Below are positions 8,792-17,855 of a stretch of 64,000 nt of DNA, piece by piece. This stretch comes from Phycisphaerales bacterium (GTDB taxonomy: Bacteria; Planctomycetota; Phycisphaerae; Phycisphaerales; UBA1924). The stretch is from contig JANQNW010000012.1 of NCBI GenBank assembly GCA_028279375.1, positions 1 to 64,000 on the forward strand. Direction: 5' to 3'. Positions within the stretch are counted from its first letter, which is position 1, and every line of letters starts with the position of its first letter. A program made the position numbers and the translations under genes. The notes beneath the pieces were generated by a model. The model did no database searches. It was not told the DNA's origin and saw nothing but the letters and a program-made list of their open reading frames with translations.

Positions 8792-9544
8792 TTAGCCGCG
8801 ACGGCGACGCGCAGCGGCGAAGCCAGCGAGACCAAGAAGGGCGGCGCTGCCCGGAGCCGGGATCTCGTCGATGACCCAGACGATCTGGACCTCGTCGACA
8901 CCAGCGCCGGCGGCGGCACCAACAACTCCGACGCCAGCCAGACCACCAGAGGAGTAATCCTCACCGGCCAGCGGGGCGGAGAACACGAACGCGCCATCGA
9001 TGAAGAGGGCGATCTCGGCGGAGATGACCGTCGCGCCAGCGCCAATGCTCGCGCCAGCCCACTCGATCGGATCGGAGCCGGCGGCGAAGCCACCAACGTC
9101 GAAGCGAATCGCGGTCAGCAGGTCGCCGGAGCCATCCGGATCGACGCCAGCCGGCAGCCAGTCAGAGCTGTCATCGGTGAACGCGGCGACGGTGATCTGC
9201 TTGGTGATGCCGCCGAGCGGGGTCTCAACCGAAGCGACCGAAGTCGGGGCGCCAGTGATGAAGTTCATGCCGCCATCGGACGTAATGCCGAAGACGAAGT
9301 CATCCGGGAAGTCGTCGATGAAGAACGCGCTAGCGGAGTTCTGAGCCAGCATCGCGGCGTTGAACGTGTCGCCAGAGGCGTCGCGCTCAGAGCCGGCGTT
9401 GCGGAGGCTGGTGTAGTTCTTACCAGCGACTCCCTGACCCATCTGGAAATCAATGACACCGTCCATGGGGAGAGTAGACCCCAGGTCGGCCATCGCCGTG
9501 CCGGCAAGCGCAACCACTGCCGACGCTGTGACGAGTTTCAGCAT
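8792..9544 (-). CDS. Secreted protein with PEP-CTERM-like sorting tail
   Basis: This 250-residue protein starts at the ATG at 9544, where AGGAGG lies 9 nt upstream; the longer open frame is untranslated leader. It has a clear signal peptide (LVTASAVVALAGTAMA), a body rich in Gly/Ala/Asp with beta-strand character and almost no Lys, and a C-terminal sorting tail: PAPG, a hydrophobic helix (AALLGLAGFAAA) and RRRRG. Such tails direct proteins to an exosortase-type system in Gram-negative bacteria; the canonical PEP reads PAP here. The tail is like those of the 55-61 kb array, but the body lacks their GWFNS core. The function is unknown; a surface or matrix protein is likely. Confidence 0.8.
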   Translation of the reverse strand: MLKLVTASAVVALAGTAMADLGSTLPMDGVIDFQMGQGVAGKNYTSLRNAGSERDASGDTFNAAMLAQNSASAFFIDDFPDDFVFGITSDGGMNFITGAPTSVASVETPLGGITKQITVAAFTDDSSDWLPAGVDPDGSGDLLTAIRFDVGGFAAGSDPIEWAGASIGAGATVISAEIALFIDGAFVFSAPLAGEDYSSGGLAGVGVVGAAAGAGVDEVQIVWVIDEIPAPGSAALLGLAGFAAARRRRG

Positions 9545-10140
9545 GTTTCTGATCCTCCTTCGAGTGCTCCCAGTCCCCCGCAGGCAACACGCCTGATTGG
9601 ATAGGGAGTTTGACGCCACACGCGGACGTCTGATTTGACATACGCCTCTACGTGAGGCGACGAGATCCTTGAACACTCACACGAACACGCACGCGCGCAT
9701 TCGTGCGCCGCCTCGCTGGAGCGACGTGCGCGTTCACATGGAACGGCGCATCACAAAGCGCGACGGTGCGCAGAAACCTCGGATTCGAAGAAGGGAGTGA
9801 ATTCGGGTCCTCGCGTGTACGCCCCCTTGCGTACAGCGCCGATCACACTCGTGACGTGCTTCTCCTCCGGGATTTCAACAGCGCGCATACACGGGGAGCA
9901 GGGCTCCGCCGCCTATGCACGGCATCTATTAATGCCACATGCGCGGGTATTGCGTCAACTGTTTTCCCTTTACATGACGCAGAAAACGCAATTCCGTTCG
10001 GTTCCGCAAGGCCGACCCCAAACCCCGGTCCTGCCAGGTCGACGACCTTTTCCCAGTTTCACAATTCGCGCAGAAATCGCGCTCGAGACCGGTCCGCAGC
10101 GTCCCTCTCGGGGGCGCGAGGAATCGCCCTGCCGGGGTGC
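9545..10140 (-). other. 596-bp intergenic region without a recognised gene
   Basis: This region lies between the triple-FKBP gene and the secreted-protein gene, both on the minus strand. I see the Shine-Dalgarno sequence of the latter at 9554-9559 and no convincing coding frame, hairpin terminator or RNA gene. The open frames crossing it are Arg/Pro-rich and lack ribosome binding sites. It should contain the promoter of the 8792-9544 gene, but I could not pick out a strong -35/-10 pair. Confidence 0.45.
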
Positions 10141-11205
10141 TCAGCGGACCTCGTGCAACTCGACTTCGTAGATCAGCTTGGTCCGCGGTGGAATGTTCGC
10201 CTGGGCTCCGCTGTCCGGGCTGTAAGCCCATTCGGGGGGGATGGTTATGACCCTCTTGCCGCCCGGCTGCATGCCCTGGAGACCGATCTGGAGGCCTACG
10301 AGCAGCTGCTGGAGTTCGACATCGACCGGGCCGTCGTCCTTCGTCGTGACGAAGACTGTGCCGTCCGGGAGCTTCCCGGTGTAGCTCAGCCTGACGCTCG
10401 AGGTGGGGCTGCACGCGCTCCCGGAGCCCACTTCGATGTCCTCATAATCGGGATAGATGAAGTCAATGAGCTCGACGTCGAAAATGAGGTCAGCCTGTGG
10501 GGGGATGTTGGGGGGGGAGCCTCGGTCGCCGTATCCGAGTTCGTGGGGCACTTGCATCGTCCGTTTCCCGCCGCGACGCATTCCAGGGATGCCAATCTTC
10601 CAGCCATCGATGAGCTGGCTGAGGACGAATGTGGCAGGCCCGCCGCCCTTGGTGGTGTCGAAAACGGTTCCGTCCTCGGCGAGGCGTCCCTCGTAGTTGA
10701 TCTTGATGATCGCGTCCGGAGGACACGGCTTGCCCTCACCGACGACGACGTCGTCGTATTCGACTTCCACGACGTTGATGAGTTCGATCAGGAATGTGAG
10801 TGTCGAGTTCGGCGGGATCGTCGGCGGCGCCCCGCGCTTGCCGTAGGCCATCTCCGGCGGAATCGTGAGTTGGCGTGTGCCGCCCACGCGCATGCCGGGA
10901 AGCCCTTCCTTCCAACCTGGAATCACGCGCTGAAGGCTGAACGTGAAGGGTTCACCTTCCTCGGTCTGCCAGAAGACGGTTCCGTCCTCGAGTTGACCGA
11001 CGCAGTTGACGGTTACGGCAGATCCAGGCTCGCAGAGTTCGCCTTCGCCGATGCTGATGTCCTCGATCACGAGCCCGTCGTCGCGAACGGTCGTGGAGAC
11101 GGGCTCCTTCGCACCGCTCGAGTCCTGCGCCAACGCGGCGGCGCACAACAGATGCGCTGCTCCGGCGGCAACGGTGATACGACCAAGACTATGAAGGCTC
11201 TTCAC
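10141..11205 (-). CDS. Exported protein with three tandem FKBP-type PPIase domains
   Basis: This 354-residue protein has a signal peptide (hydrophobic stretch ending CAAALA-Q near residue 26) and then three FKBP domains in tandem, at about residues 42-140, 141-247 and 248-353. Each shows the FKBP pattern: DGTVF, then VIPGWKEGLPGMRVGG (domain 1), LIDGWKIGIPGMRRGG (domain 2) or a weaker LLVGLQIGLQGMQPGG (domain 3), and a final IPPN/IPPR-x-x-L-x-F strand. FKBPs catalyse cis-trans isomerisation of Xaa-Pro bonds, here probably in the periplasm. Each repeat has a Cys at the same N-terminal site (ELC, KPC, SAC). Domain 3 lacks the Trp of the active-site floor. The GTG start has GAGGAG 8-9 nt upstream. 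Confidence 0.88.
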   Translation of the reverse strand: MKSLHSLGRITVAAGAAHLLCAAALAQDSSGAKEPVSTTVRDDGLVIEDISIGEGELCEPGSAVTVNCVGQLEDGTVFWQTEEGEPFTFSLQRVIPGWKEGLPGMRVGGTRQLTIPPEMAYGKRGAPPTIPPNSTLTFLIELINVVEVEYDDVVVGEGKPCPPDAIIKINYEGRLAEDGTVFDTTKGGGPATFVLSQLIDGWKIGIPGMRRGGKRTMQVPHELGYGDRGSPPNIPPQADLIFDVELIDFIYPDYEDIEVGSGSACSPTSSVRLSYTGKLPDGTVFVTTKDDGPVDVELQQLLVGLQIGLQGMQPGGKRVITIPPEWAYSPDSGAQANIPPRTKLIYEVELHEVR

Positions 11206-11260
11206 TGCGTCTCTCTCCTCTGGAGCGATGGTGCATTGATACTGTGGCAGGAGCGGGATG

Positions 11261-14200
11261 TTACTGGCGCCGCGCCTCGATCACGACAGTGGCGTCGCCG
11301 GCGGTGATGAGGATGCGGTCATCGATCAGCACGACATCCTCCGGCGCAACACCGAGCGAGATCGTTCGCCGCTCGAGCATAGCGCCGCTGACGCCTGACA
11401 GGATCATCAACTCGAAATCCGCAGGCCGTTTCCCGCGCGTCGCCGTCTGCCGATCGATCAGGACGATATGACTCTCCCCGAATGCGGCGGGAGCAAGCGA
11501 CGGAATTCCGGTGCGTTGATCCATTCCCACCAGCGAGCCATCGCGCTCATAGAGCAGGATTCCCTCGGGAGAGGAGAACGCCGCCAGGTCTCCGATGCGG
11601 GCCGCCCGCAAATGGCGCGGATCGACACCGACTTTGTCCGCAGTTCGAAGCGGGGAGGGCAGTGCCCGGCCATCCTCGGTCTCGATCTGCCAGAGTTGTG
11701 AGGTGTCGTTGACGACGATGAGGCGACCGGGAAACGGCCACGCATCGAATGTGCGGCGTCCCGCCTCGCGACCGACGACCCAGAGTGTTGCGCCGTTGAA
11801 CATATCCATCGCGGCGATGCCCTTCTCCATCCCGGCGACGGCGGCGCCTTCGGGTGTGATGCGCACCCAGCGCACGCGACCCACATCGGCGGGCAGATGC
11901 TGGAGCACCCGACCGGTCCGCAGATCAACGGAGAGGAGCGCCGGCCTCGATGAGTCAACGTTGGCGGGATCGCCATTGTCGCCGCCGATGAGCAGCGCAC
12001 TTGCCGACGCCGCGATGTCATAGACGGTTCTCATCAGGCGCTCGTTCTTCCAGAGCGTGCGTCCGCTTCGGAGATCAATGGCGAGCGCGCGACCTGAACG
12101 CTCGACGATGGCGAGCGTCTCATCATCCATCGCGACGAGCAGTTCATGCAGCGGACGAGAGCCATGGAGCGGGATGTCAACGCGCGAATCGAGGTCGAAC
12201 GCGTCGGGCACACCGTCGCCTGCCTGTCTCCGGAATGACCGCGAGAATGGAAGCGACGTCCATTCGGTGCGTCCCGTCGCGAGGTTCAGCCGAGAGACGA
12301 CGCGTCCTTCCTCGCGCACCTCGGCGAGATAGACGGCGTCGTCGGTGATGGCCAGCGCGACCATCCCGTCGTCATACGGCGCGGACCAGCGCTCGCGGAG
12401 GCCGCCGCCGCTGGAAGCCGTCCACAGGCTCAACTCGACCTCAGTGCGGAGCATCGCATACGAAGCGGCAGCGCTCGAACGCGCGTTGACGAGCGGGTGC
12501 ATGAGCACCCAGCCTTCAAGCAACTGCACTTTGGGATCCGTCTCAAGGAGTCCGATGCGCGGCCGCCGGTCCTGCGACTGCAGTTGTGAGCGAATCTCCT
12601 CCTGCAGGCCGGCGACATCGATTGGCGAGCCGTTGACGGTCATCAGGAGCGTCGGCCTGCCGTCCGCAAGGCGCTCCATCGTCACGCTCGCTGCGCTGAG
12701 TCGTCCTGTATTGACGAGCGATCGGACGAGTCGTCCTGCCAACTCGCCCATCACCGGATCGCTCGAATCGAGTGAGAACTCTGCGGCGTCGAGGCCGCTG
12801 TCGAAGGAATGCACGGCGCCGTGGGGTCGCCCTCGAGTCGCATAGGCGACGCCGGCCTCCAGCCAGGCGCGTGGAGCAGCGAGCGATACCGGGTACCGAC
12901 GGGCGATCGATTCGAAGACCTCCGGATCCAGCGCGCCGCGCGCAGCGAGCATCTCGCGTTGCGCTTCGGCGTCAAACGCGCCATAGACACTCCGTCCGAA
13001 GTTCAGGACGAGACGTCGAAGTCGGCGCGTCGCTTCGGATTCTCCCTGGACGAGAGACGCGCCGTAGGACGTCGTGACCTGCGCGAGGGATTGGTCGGCG
13101 AGGATCGCCTGGTAGGCGCTGACTGCCTCAGTCGGACGCCCTGTGCGTTCGTAATGACTGCCGCTGACGAGCAGATGCATCATGCGCTCGTCAGGTGTCG
13201 AGGCGAGTCGGCCGAGACGATCCACGAGTTGCTCACCGAGTTCGCGCGATCGCGCGGCCTCAGACTCGACGCGCACCGGTTCAACCATGGCGAGGACGCT
13301 GGCGAAGAGACGCTCTCGGGTCTCCCGATTGCGTGAATCCAGCGGCGCTCGTTCGATGACTCCGATCGCGCGGTCCAGCGCCGGCGCGACGCCCTCGAAG
13401 CGACCGGCGCGATACGCCAACTCGGCGTAGGTCGCCGCTGGCGTCGGGTCGTTGGATGTCGCATCCATGCGATCGGAGAGAATGCGCTCCGCGACATCCC
13501 AGATGAGGTATGAGTGCACGGCGGCGTCGTCGGTGGAGATCAGCTGCCCCTGGACGGGCAGAATGTTCCCCGGTGAATCCAGCGGCCGAAGCCTCGGGGC
13601 GCGTCGATCGGAGCCGTCGATCCGCGCGATGGTGACGCCGCCGCGTACGGGCGCTGCGATCTCGTCTCCCATGACGACAACCATCCCGCGAATGCCCTGG
13701 GCCGGGGTCTCGAGGATCACCTGCGGGCGCACGGCCGCATCCTCGAAGTTCCGCTGCGCAAGCGCGAAGACGATGTCGTCTCCGACCACGAGAAGACGAT
13801 CCTCCGCCGGCAGGAGATAGCGAAGCGAACGCCGGCTGAAGTCGTCCGACGATCGGCGCGAGATCTCCTCGCCCGTCTCGATATCGAGCGCGATGATCTC
13901 GAGTCTGTCAGGTGAGAGCACGTAGAGCGTGTCACCCACCTTGGCGCAGGAGCCCATCTGCCAGATCTGGCCCTGAGTCTGCTTGGAGGTGTCACCGCCG
14001 ATGCGCCGGACCCAGCGCACCTTTCCGGTTGCCGCTTCGACGGCAGCGGCGAATCCGAGGCGGTTGGCGTGATAGACGACGCCGTCGGCAGGAATCGTTC
14101 TTTCGGAGAGGGGGCCGCCCGCGAAGGGGAGCGTTCCACGACTGCCAAGTTGGGTCTTCCAGAGCAGTTCGCCAGTTGCGACGTCGAGCCCGACGAGATG

Positions 14201-15463
14201 CACACTGACGAGACGGCGCTGTCGAATCTGCTTGACAAGCGGCGCGATGACAACGTTCTCGACGATGACGGGCGGGCCGCGAAAGAGCGCTTCGGCCAAC
14301 GACGCGTCAAGCTCCATCGGATCGACCGACCAGTGGACTTCGCCGGTGCGCGCGTCGAGACCGTGAATACGCGGGTCTCCTTCGCGTCGGCCTTGCGTCG
14401 CCAATCCGGTGGTCGCAACGAGCCAGGGGCCGGAGACTGCGACAGTGTTCAGGTCATCGATCGATCGTTTCTGGGGCACGGAAGCGCGTGCGCCGCCGCG
14501 CTCATTCGACATGAGCGGCGTGAATCGCACGCGCCATCTCAGCGCCATCGTGAACCGATCCCATGCAGTGATCGCCTGCGAATCATTCACGTAGATCGTG
14601 TCGTCGGCGACGGTGGGCATCACATGCAGCGCAACGGTGTTGGCGCCGAATGCGTTCGGCGACGTTCGATCCATGCGCGGCTGCTCAAAGCGGATCGTCA
14701 GTGGCTCCGTCCAGAATGGGCGGGCAATCATCTCCTCGAGGTCAACTTGCTCGCCGTTCTGGAGCGGACTGCGCCCGACGTGAAGATTCGGGAACCGATA
14801 GCGGCCGAGTTCGTGAGATGTTTCGATCCCGAAATCGGACTTCCACTTGTCGAGCAGCGCAGTTGCTCGTGTCGAGTTGTTAAACGAAGAGACGAGTTCG
14901 AGCAGTTCGACCGCCGCGTCTGCACGAGGCATCCGATGATCCGGATGGTCGGAGAGCGCTTCGAGCGAAATGAGCGCGGCTTCGAATTGGGCGGATTCAA
15001 GCTGGCGCTGCGCCACACGGACAGACGCCTCGTAGCCGGAGGGCGTCAGCCAGCGGGTGCGTGACGCCTCTTCGACGAGTCCCTCATCGAGCAAACGCGC
15101 CGCGGCGGGTTCCTGAAGGTTGCGATAGCTCTCGAGCAGCTCCGGGCGGGCGGCCAGACTCCGCTCAACGCGCCGACGCACGCTGGTGTAGAGATCGGGA
15201 TCGCCATCGGCGAGGACCAGGCGGCGTCCTTCATCAACAAGAAGTTCCTGCGCGAGCCTGACGGCCTTCTCGAGATCGCCCCGCGACGCGTGCTCGGAGA
15301 TCCGCTCAAGACCCTCGGTGGCCGCTGGCGAGTCGTCGACATAGACAGGGCTCGCGACCTGCCCACTCGCGCCGCCCGCGAACATCAGGAATACGAGCAG
15401 CGCCGACCGGCGCCATCGTCGGCAAGTTCTTTTTTCGGACCATCGCGAGCGCGATTCGCTCAT
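11261..15463 (-). CDS. Large exported PQQ-like beta-propeller / TPR protein
   Basis: A 1400-residue protein with an Arg-rich N-terminus and a hydrophobic export segment ending GGASGQ (about residue 35). A helical repeat region follows (residues 50-220), then a first beta-propeller (about 240-650) with PQQ-type blades such as LDVATGELLWKTQLG and VEAATGKVRWVRRIG. A second helical TPR-like region (660-930) precedes a second propeller (about 1020-1400) with blades such as LNLATGRTEW, IDLRSGRTLWKNE and VDLRTGRVLQHL. These proteins are typical of planctomycetes and act as exported scaffolds, with no proven binding of PQQ. It is the distal neighbour of the triple-FKBP gene, 55 bp upstream of it, so the two may be co-transcribed. 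Confidence 0.82.
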   Translation of the reverse strand: MSESRSRWSEKRTCRRWRRSALLVFLMFAGGASGQVASPVYVDDSPAATEGLERISEHASRGDLEKAVRLAQELLVDEGRRLVLADGDPDLYTSVRRRVERSLAARPELLESYRNLQEPAAARLLDEGLVEEASRTRWLTPSGYEASVRVAQRQLESAQFEAALISLEALSDHPDHRMPRADAAVELLELVSSFNNSTRATALLDKWKSDFGIETSHELGRYRFPNLHVGRSPLQNGEQVDLEEMIARPFWTEPLTIRFEQPRMDRTSPNAFGANTVALHVMPTVADDTIYVNDSQAITAWDRFTMALRWRVRFTPLMSNERGGARASVPQKRSIDDLNTVAVSGPWLVATTGLATQGRREGDPRIHGLDARTGEVHWSVDPMELDASLAEALFRGPPVIVENVVIAPLVKQIRQRRLVSVHLVGLDVATGELLWKTQLGSRGTLPFAGGPLSERTIPADGVVYHANRLGFAAAVEAATGKVRWVRRIGGDTSKQTQGQIWQMGSCAKVGDTLYVLSPDRLEIIALDIETGEEISRRSSDDFSRRSLRYLLPAEDRLLVVGDDIVFALAQRNFEDAAVRPQVILETPAQGIRGMVVVMGDEIAAPVRGGVTIARIDGSDRRAPRLRPLDSPGNILPVQGQLISTDDAAVHSYLIWDVAERILSDRMDATSNDPTPAATYAELAYRAGRFEGVAPALDRAIGVIERAPLDSRNRETRERLFASVLAMVEPVRVESEAARSRELGEQLVDRLGRLASTPDERMMHLLVSGSHYERTGRPTEAVSAYQAILADQSLAQVTTSYGASLVQGESEATRRLRRLVLNFGRSVYGAFDAEAQREMLAARGALDPEVFESIARRYPVSLAAPRAWLEAGVAYATRGRPHGAVHSFDSGLDAAEFSLDSSDPVMGELAGRLVRSLVNTGRLSAASVTMERLADGRPTLLMTVNGSPIDVAGLQEEIRSQLQSQDRRPRIGLLETDPKVQLLEGWVLMHPLVNARSSAAASYAMLRTEVELSLWTASSGGGLRERWSAPYDDGMVALAITDDAVYLAEVREEGRVVSRLNLATGRTEWTSLPFSRSFRRQAGDGVPDAFDLDSRVDIPLHGSRPLHELLVAMDDETLAIVERSGRALAIDLRSGRTLWKNERLMRTVYDIAASASALLIGGDNGDPANVDSSRPALLSVDLRTGRVLQHLPADVGRVRWVRITPEGAAVAGMEKGIAAMDMFNGATLWVVGREAGRRTFDAWPFPGRLIVVNDTSQLWQIETEDGRALPSPLRTADKVGVDPRHLRAARIGDLAAFSSPEGILLYERDGSLVGMDQRTGIPSLAPAAFGESHIVLIDRQTATRGKRPADFELMILSGVSGAMLERRTISLGVAPEDVVLIDDRILITAGDATVVIEARRQ

Positions 15464-15611
15464 AACAACTCCAACTGTGCGGCCAGGAATCTCGCGAGCC
15501 TCCGTCGTGTCCCGACGGAACGGCGCATCCGGACTTCTTGAACCAGTCTAGGTTGAGCCCGGTTGCCGGGCGGCTCAGAAGGCCTCAGGAAACGGTCGAT
15601 CACTCCGCATC

Positions 15612-16082
15612 ATGATCATCGGTGTGGATGGATCGGGGGCCGGAATTCCGGGGCCGGGGCGGACGTTCAACGCCGCTCCGGACGCGTGCGCCATCGTCGC
15701 TGATCGCATTCGCCCGCGCCGGGTGACGATTGTCGTCCTGGCGACCGCCGCGCTGGGACTGATCGATCTCGCCTTCACGCTCACGTATATGACTTCGATC
15801 GGGATGATCGAGGCGAATCCGCTCGCCCGACTGATGGTGTCGATCGGCGGCGCGGGCCAGCTTGTTCGATTCAAGCTCTTCACCATCCTGTTGAGCGGCG
15901 GCTTGCTGTATCTCTCGCGCGAACGACGCATCGCTGAGGTCGCCGCCTGGCTCGGTCTGCTGATCATGCTGATGCTCAGCGCCCACTGGCTCGACTACAA
16001 CGAGCAGGTCGCCGTCTCAGATGTCTCGACGTACGCCGAACTCATCGCGACGGACACGCGCTTCACATTGATCCGGGAATAG
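15612..16082 (+). CDS. Small integral membrane protein (DUF5658-like)
   Basis: This 156-residue protein has three or four predicted membrane segments: VTIVVLATAALGLIDLAFTL, LFTILLSGGLLYL and VAAWLGLLIMLMLSAHWL. The first carries the pattern D-x-x-x-T followed by IGMIEANPLARLM. The combination of a membrane Asp/Thr pair with an E-x-NP motif is what I associate with the DUF5658 family of unknown function. An N-terminal stretch of about 35 residues is likely cytoplasmic. No strong ribosome binding site is visible, so the start is uncertain. It is divergent from the propeller gene and converges on pdxA 8 bp later. Confidence 0.6.
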   Translation: MIIGVDGSGAGIPGPGRTFNAAPDACAIVADRIRPRRVTIVVLATAALGLIDLAFTLTYMTSIGMIEANPLARLMVSIGGAGQLVRFKLFTILLSGGLLYLSRERRIAEVAAWLGLLIMLMLSAHWLDYNEQVAVSDVSTYAELIATDTRFTLIRE

Positions 16083-16090
16083 GCGGACGA

Positions 16091-17173
16091 TCAGGACTGC
16101 ACGCGTTCAGCGCGCCGGTTGCGCGCGCTCGTCATGTCGATGGCGAGCGCGAGAGCCGCGCGCATGCTTCCGGCGTCGGCGACGCCGGCGCCGGCGATGT
16201 CGAAGGCCGTGCCGTGATCGGGGCTTGTACGCACCACTGGCAGACCGATCGTGACATTGACCGCCTCGTCACGCGCCAGGAGCTTCACCGGGATCAGCCC
16301 CTGGTCGTGGTACATCGCGACCACAAGATCGAACTCACCATTGAGCGCCCGATTGAAGATCGTGTCCGCGGGGAATGGGCCTCGCACATCGATGCCAGCT
16401 TCGCACGCCGCCTGGATCGCCGGCGTGATCAGACGAGATTCCTCGTCTCCAAACAGGCCGTTTTCTCCGGCATGAGGATTTAGCCCGCAGACGGCGATAC
16501 GCGGCCTGGCGATGCCGAGATCGAGGCAGGCCTCGTATCCGAGATCGATAGGGTCATGGACTCGTCCGATCGTCAATCGCTGGGCGATCTCCGAAAGCGG
16601 AATGTGCACCGTAGCCAGCACAACACGGAGCCTGGGGGCCACGAAGAGCATCGCGGAGCGCTTCGCGCCGAAACGCGTCGTCAGCAGCTCCGTATGTCCG
16701 GCGTACTTGCCGCGCCCGGCGAGCGCCCACGCTTCTTTATTGATCGGCGCCGTCACGATCGCGTCAAGACGCCTGGCGTCGCCCTCCGGACGCTTGGCAT
16801 CGGCGATGGCGTCCTCGATGAACTGGAAGGACGCCTGTCCCGCGGCGCGTGTCGGCCCCGGCGCCACACCGCTCAGCGCCGGGCGCCACGCGTCGGCGAG
16901 CGACTCGTAATCTCGAACCACGACGCGCCGTCCGATCGCGGCGTCGACAACCGGCGAGTCATTCTCGACGCGCCACCAGAATGGGTCGGTCGACGCCTTC
17001 TCGGCAGCGGCGTGCAGCGGCGCCCCGAGTCCGTAGATGACAAACCGACCTCGTGCTCGAAGCGCCGGGTCCGCCAGCGCCTTGACAATGACCTCCGGTC
17101 CGACGCCGAGTGGATCGCCCATGCTCACGCCGATCGTCGGCAGGTCAGCAGAATGTCCGAGCGGCTCGCTCAT
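16091..17173 (-). CDS. pdxA: 4-hydroxythreonine-4-phosphate dehydrogenase
   Basis: This 360-residue enzyme oxidises 4-phosphohydroxy-L-threonine in the DXP-dependent pathway of pyridoxal phosphate synthesis. Motifs include ISVSMGDPLGVGPEV-like opening (IGVSMGDPLGVGPEV), APINKEA, the metal-site HTELL, and the C-terminal AMYHDQGLIPVK and RTSPDHGTAFDIAG, which contribute metal and substrate ligands. Length fits the family, with a modest insertion near residue 60. The start at 17173 is the ATG nearest the conserved N-terminus. It is convergent with the small membrane gene and divergent from the DUF4870 gene. Confidence 0.95.
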   Translation of the reverse strand: MSEPLGHSADLPTIGVSMGDPLGVGPEVIVKALADPALRARGRFVIYGLGAPLHAAAEKASTDPFWWRVENDSPVVDAAIGRRVVVRDYESLADAWRPALSGVAPGPTRAAGQASFQFIEDAIADAKRPEGDARRLDAIVTAPINKEAWALAGRGKYAGHTELLTTRFGAKRSAMLFVAPRLRVVLATVHIPLSEIAQRLTIGRVHDPIDLGYEACLDLGIARPRIAVCGLNPHAGENGLFGDEESRLITPAIQAACEAGIDVRGPFPADTIFNRALNGEFDLVVAMYHDQGLIPVKLLARDEAVNVTIGLPVVRTSPDHGTAFDIAGAGVADAGSMRAALALAIDMTSARNRRAERVQS

Positions 17174-17380
17174 ACGTCAGGCACGTCCCATGTCTTTCCA
17201 GGAGGTCGTCGGGCCACGTCAGCCTTCGAAAGCCTCATTCTAGGAGCGCCGGGCTGCATGGCGCCGGCGCGACGGAAATCAGAGGCTCTCAATCCAAAGA
17301 AAGAGTGTGCGGCAAGATTCGTCCTGTGGAAGCACGAGCCGCCGATATTCCCGGATACCCTGACACGAACGAGGCGCGAG

Positions 17381-17806
17381 ATGCCCGCCAGCTACGCCAT
17401 GAACATGGATCAGTCATATCCTGACAACGAGACGTTCTTCGATCGCGACGCTGACGACAGCGAGCGGAAGTACACGATGATCAACCACCTGGTTGGCATG
17501 GCGAACGTCTTCGAGATGGGCATCCTCAGCGCGATCGCGTCCGGCGTCATGTGGGCCGTTCGCAAGGAAGAGAGCCCGTACTTCGACGATCACGGGCGCG
17601 AGGCGTTCAACTTCCAGTTGTCGCTGCTTCTGTACGCCGTCGTGCTCGTGATCTTCGGGTTCATCACATTCGGTATCGGCTTCATCATCTCTGTTCCGGC
17701 CCTCTTCGGGCTGAAGGTCCTCTGTCTCATCGGGACGATTCGCGGTGGAGTCGCGGCGAACCGGGGCGAGTACTACCGCTATCCGATGAGCATCCGGTTC
17801 TTCTAA
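17381..17806 (+). CDS. DUF4870 domain membrane protein (Tic20-like)
   Basis: This 141-residue protein carries the DUF4870 pattern: a first helix beginning INHLVGMANVFEMGILSAIASGVMWAVRKEESPYFDDHGREAFNFQ, of which the motif HGREAFNFQ is the conserved signature, then two further hydrophobic helices and a closing RGEYYRYPMSIRFF. The family is structurally related to Tic20-like four-helix membrane proteins; its function is unknown. The start at 17381 is chosen because the open frame upstream runs antisense through pdxA and is not protein-like. ATG 17399 and 17405 are alternatives. lptB follows 49 bp downstream on the same strand. Confidence 0.82.
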   Translation: MPASYAMNMDQSYPDNETFFDRDADDSERKYTMINHLVGMANVFEMGILSAIASGVMWAVRKEESPYFDDHGREAFNFQLSLLLYAVVLVIFGFITFGIGFIISVPALFGLKVLCLIGTIRGGVAANRGEYYRYPMSIRFF

Positions 17807-17855
17807 ACGGCGCATCAGGGCGACTGACGTTGGCCCGGGCTACACTGCTCGACGG

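Noticed and set aside
9703..11307. 534-residue plus-strand frame antisense to the triple-FKBP gene
   Set aside because: The FKBP motifs on the minus strand are unambiguous; the plus frame has no RBS and no recognisable domain.
14069..15064. 331-residue plus-strand frame inside the propeller gene
   Set aside because: Charged, low-complexity antisense frame; the minus-strand propeller blades explain the region.
16556..17380. In-frame extension of the DUF4870 protein through pdxA
   Set aside because: Runs antisense through conserved pdxA; the true protein starts at 17381.
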